Shown: positions 12,886 through 25,480, numbered from the stretch's first letter. The stretch: DNA of 64,000 nucleotides from Molossus alvarezi (GCA_037176705.1 CM073895.1:107334551-107398550); one strand, 5' to 3'. Notes: generated by a model from the letters alone, not told the origin. Made by a program: numbers and translations.

Positions 12886-13559
12886 ATCTGGATCACACCA
12901 GTCCTTCTTGGCTCCAGGTTCCCACTGCACTTGTGAGCTACTGGACCACAGTAGCTTTTCTGGAACCCCAGGTTCTGCCACTGGTGTCAGGTAAATGTTG
13001 CTGTATTGTGGCGCTCAAGTCCTGCTCAGCTATTGCTGTAGATTTTGGGGATGGGTCTCATTTGCTTGTCTGTGTTTCTGTTGCCTGGTGATGGATTTCT
13101 GTTCCCCAGCCTCTGTTGCTGGGGGTATATCTGGACTCTGATTGGGCTCCTAGTATGGGGGAGGTGCTGGGCTCCAGGCCATCCATGGCTTTCATGTCTG
13201 GTACCTTGGGAGCTCCACTACTGTGCACTGGTCTGTGTTGACACAGAGTGTTTACTGGTCTGATGGTGCCAGGTGCGCTGGTGGGTTCAGATAGCTGGGC
13301 CCTAGCCACTCCCATTCCCTCCTCCCTGGGAAGACCAAGGATCTTCCAAAATGGTGGGACCTTTCTGTGATGCTGGAAGAAGCGCCCTGAAGGGCCACTT
13401 ACTGTGGTAGCTGGCTGCTCCCATCCAAAGCACAGGAACTTTCTGCTCCATGTCTCTGCACTGCAGGGGTTTGGTCACCCATCTTTATGTCCACTCACAC
13501 TGTCTCACACACTCACTCACTCTCTCACACACTCACCTTTCCTCCGTTCCTGCCCACTG
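12886..13559. other. unassigned sequence after the minisatellite
   Basis: This moderately GC-rich segment continues from the last repeat units. It ends with short CTCACACA-type repeats at about 13490-13540. It may be the native flank from which the array arose, or part of an L1 or other retroelement 5' region. I see no supported gene. Confidence 0.4.
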
Positions 13560-13823
13560 CCATCTTCTGTCCTTTTATTTTAACTTGCAGGATTCCCTTT
13601 AGCACTTATTGCAGGGCAGGTCTAATAGTAACAGAGGACTTCAGCTTTTGTTTGACAGATAATGTCTTTATTTTCTTCTCACTTTTGAAGGGCAATTTTG
13701 TTGGATATAGAATTCTTGGTTAACTTTTTTAAGTCTGCATTTTGAAAATATTTTTTTCAGTGCCTCTGGCCTTCAACATTTCTGATGAGATATCTGGTTA
13801 TAATCATATTAACAACTCTTTTT
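13560..13823 (-). mobile_element. old L1, ORF1/linker region, minus strand
   Basis: The plus strand has the antisense pattern of old mammalian L1 near ORF1 (GCACTTATTGCAGGGCAGGT, then ATATAGAATTCTTGGTTAAC). It is split here by SINE and L1 insertions and resumes at about 16593. Confidence 0.6.
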
Positions 13824-13997
13824 GGCCTGGTTGGTGTGGGTCAGTGGTTGAGCGTCAACCCATGCGCCAAGAGGTCACCAGTTTAATTTCCAGTCAGGGC
13901 ACATGCCCAGGCTGTGGGTCAAATACCCAGTTGGGGGCATGCAGGAGGTGGCCAATCGATGTTTCTTGCTCTGTAAAATCAATCAAGAAAAAAAAAT
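13824..13997 (+). mobile_element. VES-type tRNA-derived SINE
   Basis: A tRNA-like head (GGCCTGGTTGGTGTGGGTCA, A-box region) is followed by a degenerate B box, the body containing CAGGGCACATGCCCAGG and a short A-rich tail. It is moderately diverged. VES-family SINEs are characteristic of vespertilionoid bats. Confidence 0.85.
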
Positions 13998-14000
13998 TTA

Positions 14001-14246
14001 GACTCACCTGAGGACATTTTTTCCATATTTTGTTCAGATAGAGTGGGAGAGAGAGGGGGGAGGGAGAGAGAGAGAGAGAGAAACATCGACATGAAACAGA
14101 CACGTCGAGTGGCTGCCACTTTCACAATCCAACCAGGGCCAGGGACAAACTGCAACCGAGGTAAGCGCCCTTAACAAGAACCAAAACTGGGTATCTCTGG
14201 ACCTCAGGCTGATGCTCTAACCACTGAGACAAACTGGCCAGCGCAG
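14001..14246 (-). mobile_element. second tRNA-derived SINE family (here SINE-B), minus strand
   Basis: On the minus strand it starts with a CTGGCCAGTTTG-like head at 14246 and ends with the element's characteristic CCTCAGGTGAG tail near 14001. The purine stretch at 14040-14085 is the complement of its pyrimidine-rich 3' part. It is more diverged than the copies at 35790 and 39268. Confidence 0.8.
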
Positions 14247-14340
14247 CAAAAAAAAATTTTTTTAAGAATTTCTTTTTATGACAAGTTGTTTTCTCTTTGC
14301 TATTCTCACAATGTTTCTTTTTTCCTTGACTTTCAAACAT

Positions 14341-16592
14341 TTAATTAGTTTTATGTAGTCCCATGTGTTCAATTTCTTCTTTGTTTCTGTTGCCTTAGGT
14401 GATGTATCAGTGAAAATTCTGCTGTGTATGATGTCTGAAATTTTGTTGCCTACATTTTCTTCTAGGACTTTTATGGATTCGTGAGTCACATTTAAGTCTT
14501 TTACCCATTTTGAGTTTATTCTTGTGTATGGTGTAATTTGATGGTCTAGTTTAATTTTTTTTTTTTTTGCATGTAGCTGTCCAATTTATCCAACACCATT
14601 TATTAAAGAGTTTGTCCTTACTCCACTGTATGTTCTTACCACCTTTGTCAAATATTAATTCAGCATATTGTCTTGGGTCCATTTCTCGGTTCTCTTTTCT
14701 GTTCCACTGGTCTATATGTCTGTTCTTGTGCCAGTACCAGGCTGTTTTGGTTACAGTGGCTTTGTAGTATAACCTGAAATCTGGTAATGTGATCCCTCCA
14801 ACTTTGTTCTTCTTTTTCAATATTGCTATGGGTATTCGAGGTTTTTTATGGTTTTATATGAATTTTTGAAGTATGTGTTGTAGTTCTGTGAAGTATGTCA
14901 TTGGTATTTTGATGGGGATTGCATTGAATCTATAAATTGCTTTGGGTAGTATCGATATTTTAATAATGTTAATTCTTCCAATCCATGAACAAGGTATGTG
15001 CTTCCACTTTTTTATATATTCCTCTATTTCTTTTTTCAATGACATGTAGTTGTCTGCAAATAGGTCCTTTATATTTTTGGTTAAGTTTATTCCTAGGTAT
15101 CTTAATGTTTTTGCCATGGTAAATGGGATTGTTTTCTTAGTTTCTCTTTCTGTGAGTTCATCATTGGTGTATAAGAATGCCATCGATTTCTTGACGTTAA
15201 TTTTGTATCCTGCTGCTTTGCCAAATTCATTTATTAAGTCTAGTAAATTTTTGATAGATTCTTTGGGGTTTTCTACACATAGTATCATGTCATCTGCGAA
15301 TAATGACAGTTTCGCTTCCTTCTTTCCAGTATGGATCCCTTTTATTTTTTTCTTCTGTCTGATTGCTGTGGCTAAGATTTCCAGTAGTATGTTAAATAAG
15401 AGTGGCAAAAATAGCCACCTTTGTCTAGTTTCTGTACTTAAGGGAAATGCCTTTAGTGTTTGCCCAATGAGTAGGATGTTGGCTGTAGGTCTTACATATA
15501 TGACCTTTATTATGTCAAGATATAATCCCTTTATTCCCAGATTTCTGAGTGTTTGCTACATCAAACTTAAAAGCTCCTGCGCAGCAAAATATATAATCAT
15601 CAAAATGGAAAGGCAACCCACTGTATGGGATAATTACCAAATGATATATCAGATAAGGGGTTAATATCCAATATATAGAGAGTGCTCATACAACTCAACA
15701 AAAGGAAATCAAAGAACCCATTGGAAATTGGGCAGAGGAACTAAATAGACACCTCTCCAAACAGGACATACAAATGGCTAAGAGACATGTGAAGAAATGC
15801 TCAACATCACTAATCATCAGAGAGATGCAAATTAAAACAACAATGAGGTATTTCCTCCCACCTTTCAGAATGACCGCCATCAACAAATCATAAAACAACA
15901 AATGTTGGCAAGGGTGTAGAGAAAAGGGGACTCTGGTACACTTCTGGTGGGAATGTAGAGTGGTGCAGCCACTATGGAAAACAATATGGTGTTACCTCAA
16001 ATAGTTAAAAATTGATCTTCCATTTGACCCAGTGATCCCACTTCTAGGAATATACCCTAAGAAGCTTGAAACACCAATCAGAAAGAATATATGTACCCCC
16101 ATGTTTGTAGCAGCACTATTTACAATAGCTAAGATCTGGAAACAGTCCAAATGTCCATCAGTAAACAAATGGATAACAAACCTGTGGTATGTATAGACAA
16201 TGGAGTACTATGTAGCTGTAAGAGAAAAAGATCTCTTATCCTTTGAGATGTCATGGAGGGACCTGGACAGTATTATCCTAATCAAAACAAGTCAAGCATA
16301 GAAATAAATATCACAGGATCTCACTTATTTGTGGAATATAATAAACATAACAGTTTTAGGAATGGGATATTCCCAGAGATGTGGAAGTGTTGTACACACT
16401 GACAATCCTCAGAAGAGTGGTGGTGGGGCAGAGATAAACCACAGAACTTATATGCATGTATGCATGAACAATGGACATGAACAACAAAGCTGGGGACAGG
16501 GCAGGCAAGATAGGGGAGGGAGTATCAGTGGGGAAAAAGAAGAGACATCTGTAACAAAAATAAATTAATTAATTAAATTAAAAAATGAAGAA
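14341..16592 (+). mobile_element. L1 with 5' inversion (twin priming)
   Basis: The right part (15555-16592) is plus-strand L1 from ORF2 codons reading YIKLK.. to the 3' tail. The left part (14341 to about 15552) is the minus-strand copy of the ORF2 segment directly upstream of that point, with FADDMILC at the RT active site and MNTWDYIKL at its end. Both halves meet at the same ORF2 position (DYIKL), as expected for twin-primed integration. A candidate target-site duplication TTTAATTA occurs at the left edge (about 14339) and again after the tail (about 16599). ORF2 is broken. Confidence 0.85.
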
Positions 16593-17550
16593 AAAAGTTT
16601 AATTATAATGTATCTGAATATGGGTCTTTTTTAATCCATCCCACTCTGAGTCCACTCAGCTACATAGTTGTTTATGTTCATGTTTTTTATCAAATTTGGA
16701 AAGTTATATGCCATTAATGGTGTCTCATAAATCCCTTAAGCTCTGTTCATTTTCCTTCAATCTTTTTTTCTTTCTATTTCTCAAACTCAATAATTTCTAT
16801 TGCCTTATCTTTATGTTTGCTGACTTTTTTCCAGCCTGCTTAAATAGGTCTTTAGTATTTTGTTGTTATTTTTTTTTACTTTATTTATTGTATTTTTTAG
16901 TTCCATAATTTATTTTCTTTTTTTTAGTTTTAATCTCTCTTTATTAATATTTTTGTGTTCATACTCATTTTCTTTATATATTTTACATATTTCTTTAGGT
17001 TTCTGAGCATCTTCAGACAAGTGTTTAAAAATCATTATCTAGAACACTTTCCATAACATCATTTTGAGGGACAAATTTTGTGATTAATTTTTTTTCTTTT
17101 AATTAGCCATATTTTTTTTCTTTGTATGCCTTGCAATTTTTGTTGTTTTTGAAAACTGGACATTTGAATCAAATAATATGGTAATTCCTGTAATCAAATT
17201 TTTCCTGTTCCCCAAAGTTTGCTTAGTTTTATAATTGTTGTTTTTGTTTACTGTGTTATTATTATTATTGTTGTTATTGTTGTTGTTGTAAGCTTCTCTG
17301 TACCAAGAATCAGTCTGATGCATGAACTTACAGTTTATCAGTTCTTTTCTGGGTCTGGGTCTTTTCTTGGGCAATCATGGTGATTTTCTAAATTCCCCCA
17401 AATACGAATTTGCTTTGAAAGCTCTAGTTATTAATGTCTGGCCCCCAAAATGGTAAAAAATAGAAAAATGAAGAGGGAGAAAGGTGTTACTTCTCCTTTA
17501 AAACCCTTAGAAGTCACTGAAAGCAATCAGTGGTGTTCAGGTTTGGGTTT
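16593..17550 (-). mobile_element. old L1, ORF1 and 5' UTR remnant, minus strand
   Basis: This continues the element interrupted at 13823. Plus-strand text contains AATTATAATGTATCTGAATA and, further on, CTTTGTATGCCTTGCAATTT, both typical antisense blocks of ancient L1M 5' regions. A (TTA)n/(TTG)n stretch lies at 17255-17290. The right boundary is vague. Confidence 0.55.
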
Positions 17551-17660
17551 GTCATCTCACAAAATCAAAGAATGAGTTCACAGACACTTGAGAGTCCTTA
17601 TTCAAGTTTCTAATTACTACATTATGACTAAACCTGATTCCACTAAGAGATATGACTTTT

Positions 17661-17874
17661 GCCTGTCTGGTGTGGCTCAAAGGTTGAGCATCAACCCATG
17701 CACCAAGAGGTCTCTGGTTTATTTCCTGGGCAGGGCACATGCCCAGGTTGTGGGCCAATTCCTTAGTGGGGGACATGCAGGAGGTAGTCAGTCAATGTTC
17801 TTGCCCATCAGTGTTTCTATCTTGCTCTCCTTTTCCCTTCTCTCCAAAATCAATATAGAAAAACATTAAAAAAC
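17661..17874 (+). mobile_element. VES SINE with target-site duplication
   Basis: A VES head (GCCTGTCTGGTGTGGCTCAA) is followed by the body and an A-rich tail. It is flanked by AAGAGATATGACT (17645-17657) and AAGAGATGTGACT (17875-17887), a 13-bp duplication with one mismatch, which fixes both ends. Confidence 0.92.
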
Positions 17875-17887
17875 AAGAGATGTGACT

Positions 17888-18509
17888 GTAAGTGCAGTGT
17901 GTGTATATGTGTGTGTATTATTTAGCAGTTGTTTTATTAGTTCTGTGAATGGATAAACAACATGCTTTTGGATCAAAATTAAGGTTTCTTTCAATGGATT
18001 TTGAAAAGTCATAAAAATGTAAGTAATCTCTCTACTAGTATGAAGTTCTAATTCTGTAAATTAGAAGTTATTTTCCCTCAAAAGTTTACTACCAAATAGG
18101 GTTTAGTCCTACCCCGTTGTGACTTTGTAATAACTTGTGCTTTAAATGTATATTTATAGTATAAAATGGTAATTTTAGGTTACTAGGTTGATTTTCTTAG
18201 TTACAGTGTTTTTCTTCAAAAACATGTCAGCATAAGAACAAAAGAAATAAGCTATAGAGAAATTGTCTTAAAATTAACCAAAATAATAAAATATAGTTGT
18301 ATTTTTTCTTCACTAATCTAAGAAATTTATCAAAAGCCTGCTATTTATAAACCTTTCTTCTATGTCAAGAAAAAATAAAAAAGGCAAGGGTAAAGGCTAT
18401 ATCCTAGCTGTTTAAAATTATAATACACTAGAATTGATAAAAAAAAAAAAATACACACACAAATTTTAATGCAAAAAAATTAAGTTAAAAATAAATAACA
18501 TCTCATGGA
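17888..18509. other. AT-rich sequence, no gene seen
   Basis: It holds a short (GT)n at about 17899-17917 and A-rich tracts near 18438. No feature is recognised. Confidence 0.6.
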
Positions 18510-19738
18510 TGAGATTCACAAAAATAAACTCAAAATGGATAATAAAAGACTTAAATATGACCAATGAATCCATAAAAATTCTGGAAGACAACGTAGGCAA
18601 CAAAATTTCAGACATCATATATAGCAAAATTTTCACTGATACCACACCTAAAGCAAGAGAAACAAAGTAAAAAATGAACACATTAGACTACATCAAACTT
18701 AAAAGTTTCTGCACAGCAAAAGAAGCAACCATCAAAATGGAAATGAATCCCACTATATGGGAGACCATAATCACCAATGATGAATCAGATAACAGGTTAA
18801 TTTCCAAAATATATAGAATGCTCATACAACTCAACAAAAGGAAGACAAAGAACCCAATTATAAAATGGGCAGAGGACCTAAACAGGTACTTCTGCAAACA
18901 AGACATACAAATGACCAAGAGACATGAAAAAATGCTCATCCTCTTTAATCATCAGAGAGATGCAAATTAAAACAACTATGAGGTGTCACTTCACAACTGT
19001 CATTATGGCTGCCATCAATAAATCATCAAACAACAAGTGTTGGTGAGGGTGTGGAGAAAAGGGGACTCTAGTACACTGCTGGTGGGAATGCAAACTGGTG
19101 CAGCCACTGTGGAAAACACTATGGTGTTACCTCAAAAAGTTAAAAATTAAACTGCCATTTGACCCATTGATCCCATGTTTAGGAATATACCCTGAGAAGC
19201 CTGAGATACCAATCAGAAAGAATATTTGTACCCCTATGTTCATAGCAGCACTATTTACAATGGCTAAGATCTAGAAACAACCCAAGCTTCCATCAGTAGA
19301 TAAGTGGGTAACAAAGCTGTGGTACATATGCACAGTGGAGTACTATGCAGCTATAAGAATGAAAGATCTCTTATCATTTGAGTTGACATGGAAGGACCTG
19401 GAGAGTATTATGCTAAGCAAAGCAAGCCAAGCAGAGAAAGATAAATATCACATGATCTCACTTATTTGTGGAATGTAATGAACTAAACAAACTGATGAAC
19501 AAAATTGACCCAGAGACATAGAGTTAGGGTATAGATTGACAAACCCCAGAAGAAGGGGGGTTGGGAGGGAAAAGATAAACCACAGAACTTATATGCATGT
19601 ATGAATAACCAATGGACATAGACAACAAAGCTGGGGAAGGGGCGGGAGGATGGGGATGAGGGTGTCAATGTGAGAAAAAGGAGAAACATTTGTAACAAAA
19701 ATGAAATAATAAAAATAATTAGAATAAATAAATATTAT
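18510..19738 (+). mobile_element. L1 3' portion
   Basis: A 5'-truncated L1 starts in the ORF2 C-terminal region ([20 protein letters not shown] at 18674 on). The G-rich 3' UTR runs to an AT-rich tail near 19735. It is more diverged than the copy at 30838. ORF2 is interrupted by several stops. Confidence 0.88.
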
Positions 19739-20040
19739 AAATATGGCCCAGATAATAATGTTTAAAATAATTCAAAAGAGGATAAGGCTCTTAACTGTTG
19801 TCAATTTTTTTATATCTTTTATTTTGTTTTCAGTTTTTAATTATAATACTCTTTTATAGCTCATCTTATTTTTCTTTACATAGTAAAAAATAACTTCTTC
19901 CCAGAACTTATCTGTGGTAGCATGGTGTCAAAAATTTATGTAAATGAATTTTCTCATCTGTCAAGGGCTTCTTTTGTTTACAGAGAGTTCTCCCTCCCAC
20001 CCCAATATTACCAATTTTATCAAAGATAAGCTTTTTTTTC
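19739..20040. other. AT-rich sequence, no gene seen
   Basis: No repeat family or coding signal is recognised. Confidence 0.5.
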
Positions 20041-20286
20041 TTTTATCTTCATCTGAGGACATTTTTTCATGTTTTGTTCAGTTAGAGTGGGAGGGAGGGA
20101 GGGAGGGGGGAGAGAGAGAGAGAAAACATTGACATGAAAGGGACACATCAAGTGGTTGCCACCCACATGACCAAACCAGGGCCAGGGACAAACTGCAGCT
20201 GAGGCAGGTGCCCTTAGCAGGAACCAAACCCGGGTCTCTCTGGACCACAGGCCAACACTCTACCCCTGAGCCAAACCGGCCAGGGT
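20041..20286 (-). mobile_element. SINE-B, minus strand
   Basis: The right end carries GAGCCAAACCGGCCAGGG, the complement of the tRNA-like head. A (GGGA)n-like purine tract at 20088-20120 matches the element's pyrimidine-rich 3' part. The tail end is at about 20041-20060. Confidence 0.85.
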
Positions 20287-20774
20287 CAAAAAAAAACTTT
20301 GAGTTCTCATCTGTAGTTAAGTCTTTTCTCCTGATTGTTTTTCTTTACTCATAGAAACAACTCAGATTTTACTTATACAGTTTATGTTATACAAACAGAA
20401 TGAGCACTTTTGAGAATACTTTTAGATGAGAAATGAATACAACTGATACACCCTTGCCTTCATTAGCTTTAAATATTTGCTTTAACTTTTTTTATTATAA
20501 GAATAAAATATTCAGCTTATCATCTTTTAGTATGCTAAATGCTCAATATGCTTCCAATTTTATTTACGTTCTATTGAGTTTAATATAACGTAATAAAATA
20601 TTAAAATTTTAGTTTGAATGAACAAATAACTGCTAATTAAACACATAAAATTATATATATAATTATATATCATATATATATATATTCTTTGGGGGTTGGG
20701 GAAGCCCATATTTTAGTTTTTTAAATTATAATATTGTTTACAGAGGTGAATGAAAATGGAAAAAGAGAGCAGTT
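20287..20774. repeat. AT-rich sequence with a (TA)n tract
   Basis: An (AT)n stretch lies at about 20652-20685. A block at about 20566-20630 recurs in diverged form at about 20968-21030. No gene is seen. Confidence 0.6.
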
Positions 20775-20985
20775 ACTTTTTAATTTTTCCTTTTTTATTG
20801 AATTTATTGAGGTGACACTGGATACAATTATACAGGTTTCAGGTGCACAATTTCACAACCATCATGTGTACACTGTATTGTGTGTTCACCACCCAGATTC
20901 AGTCTGCTTCTATCACCATTTATTCTCCTTATACTCTCCTCCAACTCCTCCCACCCCCCTGGTATTTTATTAATATTTTATTGAT
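20775..20985 (-). mobile_element. old L1 3'-end-like fragment, minus strand
   Basis: The plus strand has the antisense pattern TTATTGAGGTGACACTGGAT, then CAGGTTTCAGGTGCACAATT, as in 3' ends of older mammalian L1s. The exact family is uncertain. Confidence 0.5.
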
Positions 20986-21062
20986 TTTAATATACTGTAA
21001 TAAAATATTTTTAGTTTGAACTAACAAATAACAATGTTTAAAAACATATGTATATATTTTTA

Positions 21063-21276
21063 AAATAATTTTTTATTGATTTTAGAGAGAGGGGAAAGGA
21101 GGGGGGAGAGATAGGAACATCAGTGAGAGGAAATATTGATTGGCCGCCTCCTGCACACCACACACAGCCCCGGGGATCAGGCCCACAACCTCAGCATTTG
21201 CCCTGACTGAGAATGGAACCAGCAACCTCTTGGTGCATGAGTCAATGTTCAACCACTGAGCCACACCAGCCAGGCC
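21063..21276 (-). mobile_element. VES SINE, minus strand
   Basis: The complement of the VES head ends at 21276 (CTGAGCCACACCAGCCAGGC). The body and a T-rich (A-tail complement) start are at about 21063. Confidence 0.88.
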
Positions 21277-21554
21277 ATAAAGCTATATTTTTAAGGGCAA
21301 AATAAAATGGTTTTTAATCTCATTTCAATACTCTGAGATATAGAGCCAAACTGTAATAATTTTATTTTTGAGAATGATTTAGCACATAATTGGCACTGTT
21401 TATAAATTTTTCCTGTGGATTTAACTAACAAGTTAAGCAGTTGATTAAACGAATTGTTTTTTTCTGCATAGGATTTAGGTTAGTATCAAGCAGAATAATT
21501 TTGGATATACATTGTGTAACACTTCTATTGGTAAGTGGGGTGAAATTAGAGAAA

Positions 21555-21620
21555 CAGCATTTATTAAACATTTACCACCTACCACATACTGTGGTCATCA
21601 CTGTACAGCATATTGGTTAG
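21555..21620 (+). mobile_element. possible MIR core fragment
   Basis: GCATTTATTAAACATTTACC and the following bases resemble the MIR core. It is short and diverged. Confidence 0.35.
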
Positions 21621-23139
21621 AATGGTTTTGTTTATAAATAATAGCAAGTCTTAATTCTATTTGAACTAAAGGAAAATGTGTTATTTCCATAACAAAAAAT
21701 CAAGTCATTGTAGTTTCAGCAATTGTTAATAGATAACCAATGATAACAGATAGAATCATAGTGTGTTCCTGCCATTTTCAGTTTTATTTTATCTGTAGGC
21801 TTCTAGCAAGATGGTTGCAGTATCTCCAGGCACTACATTCAATTAAAACACATCTGGAAAGAGAATATAAATTATAGAGCTTCACTTCTATTGGTAAGAA
21901 ACTATTTCCATGACTCTGCTCCTCTACAGATCGTCTCTCCTATGGTGCTGCCCAAAATTGGGTCAAATGCTGAGGCCTAGACCAGGTGCTGGCTAGCAGA
22001 ACGGGAGCGCCCTTGTTGCGTTAGAGCCATAGGAATAACCCTGACGCTGGACTAGGGCTTCACCCCCTTGTGGGAGAGCATAGATATCTGTACATACTGG
22101 GCTGCAATGAAAAGAGCACCAGGTACAGAGATGGAGGCACTGCACCAGATGAGTGCCGCAGTGAGTAACAGTACCAGAAATTACTTCCTCAAGTATCCCT
22201 ACCTGCCCTAAAATGTAGGCTGTTTCCAAAATAGAAACTGAGACCTAGAAAGAGAGCATTTTCCTCAGATAATAAATCTATAAAATTATTGGACCAGGAA
22301 TAGAAACTTTGTTCAGGTCCAAAGCCTGCATTTTTTTTCACCAAACAATGTGGTGTAAATCTAAAAATATGTTGAAAGAGTTCTAAATTCCCCATGTGAT
22401 GACAGGAAATGATGTATATGCTAATCCTAGGTAAAATTTAAAAATTTATGGAAAAAAAATTTTGCAGTTTTTCTTCTGCTTTTTTCAGCTCTTTTCTTTT
22501 AATGTTTATCAATTAAATCCCTTTGGGGGAATAAGTTTTCTTTTATGCCAAAGCAAAGCAAGCAAATAAATGGCCACATATCTTTTGGATTCTGGTTTTA
22601 TTCAGAATGCTTACATAAAAAAAAAAAAAAAATCTAGTACCTTCTAAATTGTGTCAGCAAAATAGTCAAAGATTGACAAAGATGAAATTTAGTATCTAGC
22701 CACTGATAATTTAAGAGTGCTTTAGGGGTGAGAGGATTAATATCATACCTTGGTCAAAATAATTAAAGCTGGAAAACAATCAAGGATCAAGCTTGCAGAG
22801 TCTTTCAAATGGAAAAAGACCTGCCATGACTAATCTTTTTTATTTGGGAGTTTAAAATGTTGGATCTAATTATAAGCAAAAGCTGGAGACAAAGACTGAA
22901 GATGACAGCAGTGTAGAAAGGTACTTTCTTCTGTAAACTCCAAACCCTAGGAAAGTAGAACAAAAATAATATGAGTTGAGGTTTTTGCTAAGGCATTAAA
23001 TCAAACACATAGCTAAGGATGGATTGCATACCAGAGGGAGTAGACTGAGGTGGTATGCTTTTCTGTTTATTGTTTTAAAAATAAACAGGAGACTGGTGTA
23101 TGTATGTGTGTGTGAGAGTGTTAAATGGAGAAAACAATT
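21621..23139. other. unique-looking sequence, no gene recognised
   Basis: It contains possible ancient-repeat debris around 21650-21950 and an A17 tract near 22617. Short ORFs here (such as 21993-22229, minus) show no family resemblance. Confidence 0.5.
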
Positions 23140-23882
23140 TTATTTTTTATAATTAATTAATTTGTTTTCTTACAGATGTTTCTCATTTTTCCCCCACTGA
23201 TTCTTCCTTCCCCCTCCCTCCCCACCCTGTCCCCAGCTTTGTTGTCCATGTCCATTGTTCATGCATACATGCATATGAGTTCTGTGGTTTATCTCTCTGC
23301 CACCACCCATTCTTCTGGAGATTGTCAGTCTGTACCCCACTTCCACGTCTCTGGGACTACCCCATTCCTCAGACTGTTATGTTTATTATATTCCACAAAC
23401 AACTGAGATCATATGATACTTGCCTTTCTCTGTTTGGCTTGTTTCACTTAGGATAATACGTTCCAGGTCCCTCCATGTCATCTCAAAGGATAATAGATCT
23501 TTCTTTCCTAGAGCTTCATAGTACTCCATTCTGTATATGTACCACTGCTTTTTTATCCCTTCATCTGCTGATGGACATTTGGGCTGTTTCCAAATGTTAG
23601 TTATTGTAAATAGTGCTGCTATAAACATGGGGGTACATATATTCTTTCTGATTGGTGTTTCAGGCTTCATAGGGTATATTCCTAGACGTGGGATCTCTGG
23701 GTCAAATGGCAGTTCAATTTTTAATTTTTTGAGGTAACACCATATTGTTTTCCATAGTGGCTGCACCAGTCTGCATTCCCACCAGCAGTGTACTAGGGTC
23801 CCCTTTTCTTCACACCCTCGCCAACACTTTTTGTTTGATGATTTGTTGATGGCAGCCATTCTGACAGGTTTGAGGTAATACC
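23140..23882 (-). mobile_element. L1 3' end with ORF2 C terminus, minus strand
   Basis: The tail lies at about 23140-23165 and the G-rich 3' UTR runs to about 23500. An open minus-strand stretch up to 23882 encodes the ORF2 C-terminal Cys-rich region ([20 protein letters not shown]). The copy is 5'-truncated within ORF2 at about 23882 and is fairly young. Confidence 0.9.
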
Positions 23883-25059
23883 CATTTCCCAAACCCTTAC
23901 CATCCAAACTATAGCTTTAAACTTTAAATAAGAATTTATGTATTCCTTATTTTTATTCCTTGCCTCAAAGTCTCTGACTAGAGGGCATAGAAGGGAACAT
24001 AGAGAAAGAAGAGAAATCACTGACCACATCCATCTTTTTTAAGGCAGGTTTCTAAACCTAGTTAAGGGAGAAGAGTAAATATTCAAACCTAATAAGCTAT
24101 TGGAACTTGTTTTATATTATCCTGGATTCTTTCATGCTTAAAAAATAATTTGTTAATTCCATAAAGTAAAAATAAAATGTCACTTGGTTTAGTAGAGATG
24201 GCATTAAGAAGCAGAAAAATGAAATAACTGCTACCACAGGTAAAATAAAGCTATGCCATGACTTCATCTTGCTGTACCCAGATCATTCAATAAAATGCTT
24301 ACAGATACAATGTCTGGCTTTAATGAGATAAGTGGGTTAAATAATGGAAATAGATTCTTAAAGTCAAACCAGGGCTTTTAGATATATAAGCCCAGTACAA
24401 GGCTGTTCATCATGACTATAAGCTAACTGGTCAGATAAATATTAATACATAATAGAGTCTTATGTCAGAGATAGTTTATATTACAACAAATAAGGTATAA
24501 CATTTTTAATATTAATTCAATGTTTTTGTATAAATTTAATGAATTTTAGCTTTTTATTTTTCTCCATTCGCCTTTTTCTCCCTTCTTTTTTCCTCCTCAT
24601 TCTCCTCTTCTTCATTCTGCTTCATCTTCTTTTCTTCTATTTTTTCTGGGGAAAAAAGACATAAGACCTGATCCATAAGGCAACTTAACTACTTTAGACA
24701 TGTTGAAAGCCCTAGTCAATGATGCCACTCATTAATCATAGCGTTTATGGCAGGCCTTAGACTTAAACTGTTTCTAAGAGGGCAAATCCAGAATTTATTT
24801 TTATATCACAATTTATAGCATCTGATTTTCCATCATGCTTTAAGGGAAATTTTTTATAGTAAAGTTTTAACAATAATTATTGTGTTTGCCAAACTCCCAG
24901 GTTTTTTTCTATTGCCCCTCAAAAATCACATAAAGAGCAGTCAGGGTTATCTTATACACAAATAAACCTAATAATATCATTGCTTTTTGAAGAAAATTTA
25001 CCAGTATGTTTTTTCACTTAACACAAGATTCAAGTTTATTACCCATCCTTCAAGTTTGT
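23883..25059. other. AT-rich unique sequence, no gene seen
   Basis: A pyrimidine-rich CTTCTTC/CTCCTC stretch lies near 24570-24650. No other feature is supported. Confidence 0.55.
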
Positions 25060-25480
25060 ATGTGACTTGACCTTTTCCTGGTTTCCCAGCCTCATCAGAC
25101 TTGTCTGTATCTGTTACTTGATCAATGGGCTTCAGCTGTATGAGGCATCTCTTAGTTCTGTCAACATGCAAAGCTTGTTCCTGCCTCAGAGATTAATTTT
25201 TTTTTCTGTGTTGATTTTAGAGAGGGTCGAGAGAGCTAGAAATGTTGATGAGAGAGAACATTGATTGGCTGCCTCTTGCATGCCTCCCACTTGGGATTAG
25301 GCCTGTAACCTGGGTGTGAGCCCTGACCACAGACTGAAAGGGCAACCTCTCGGTGTATGGGTTGATGCTCAACCACTGAGCCACACCAGCCAGGCAAGAG
25401 ATTTTATACAAATGGTTCCATCAGCCTGAAACACATTTTTTCAAACTCTTCACACTTGCTCTAGGAGCACTCATTTCTTT
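25060..25480. mobile_element. L2 (LINE2) remnant split by a VES SINE
   Basis: The flanks at 25060-25194 and 25396-25480 together resemble the ancient L2 3' region (TGTTCCTGCCTCAGAGATT.., then CAGCCTGAAACACATTTTTT). This is family recognition by eye only. Confidence 0.45.
25195..25395 (-). mobile_element. VES SINE, minus strand
   Basis: The complementary head ends at 25395 (CACTGAGCCACACCAGCCAG). It is flanked by AGAGATT at 25188-25194 and 25397-25403, a short duplication consistent with retrotransposition. Confidence 0.88.

Noticed and set aside
13824..13997. Functional tRNA gene
   Set aside because: tRNA-like boxes here and in the other SINEs are parts of SINE heads with A-rich tails, and no cloverleaf is complete.
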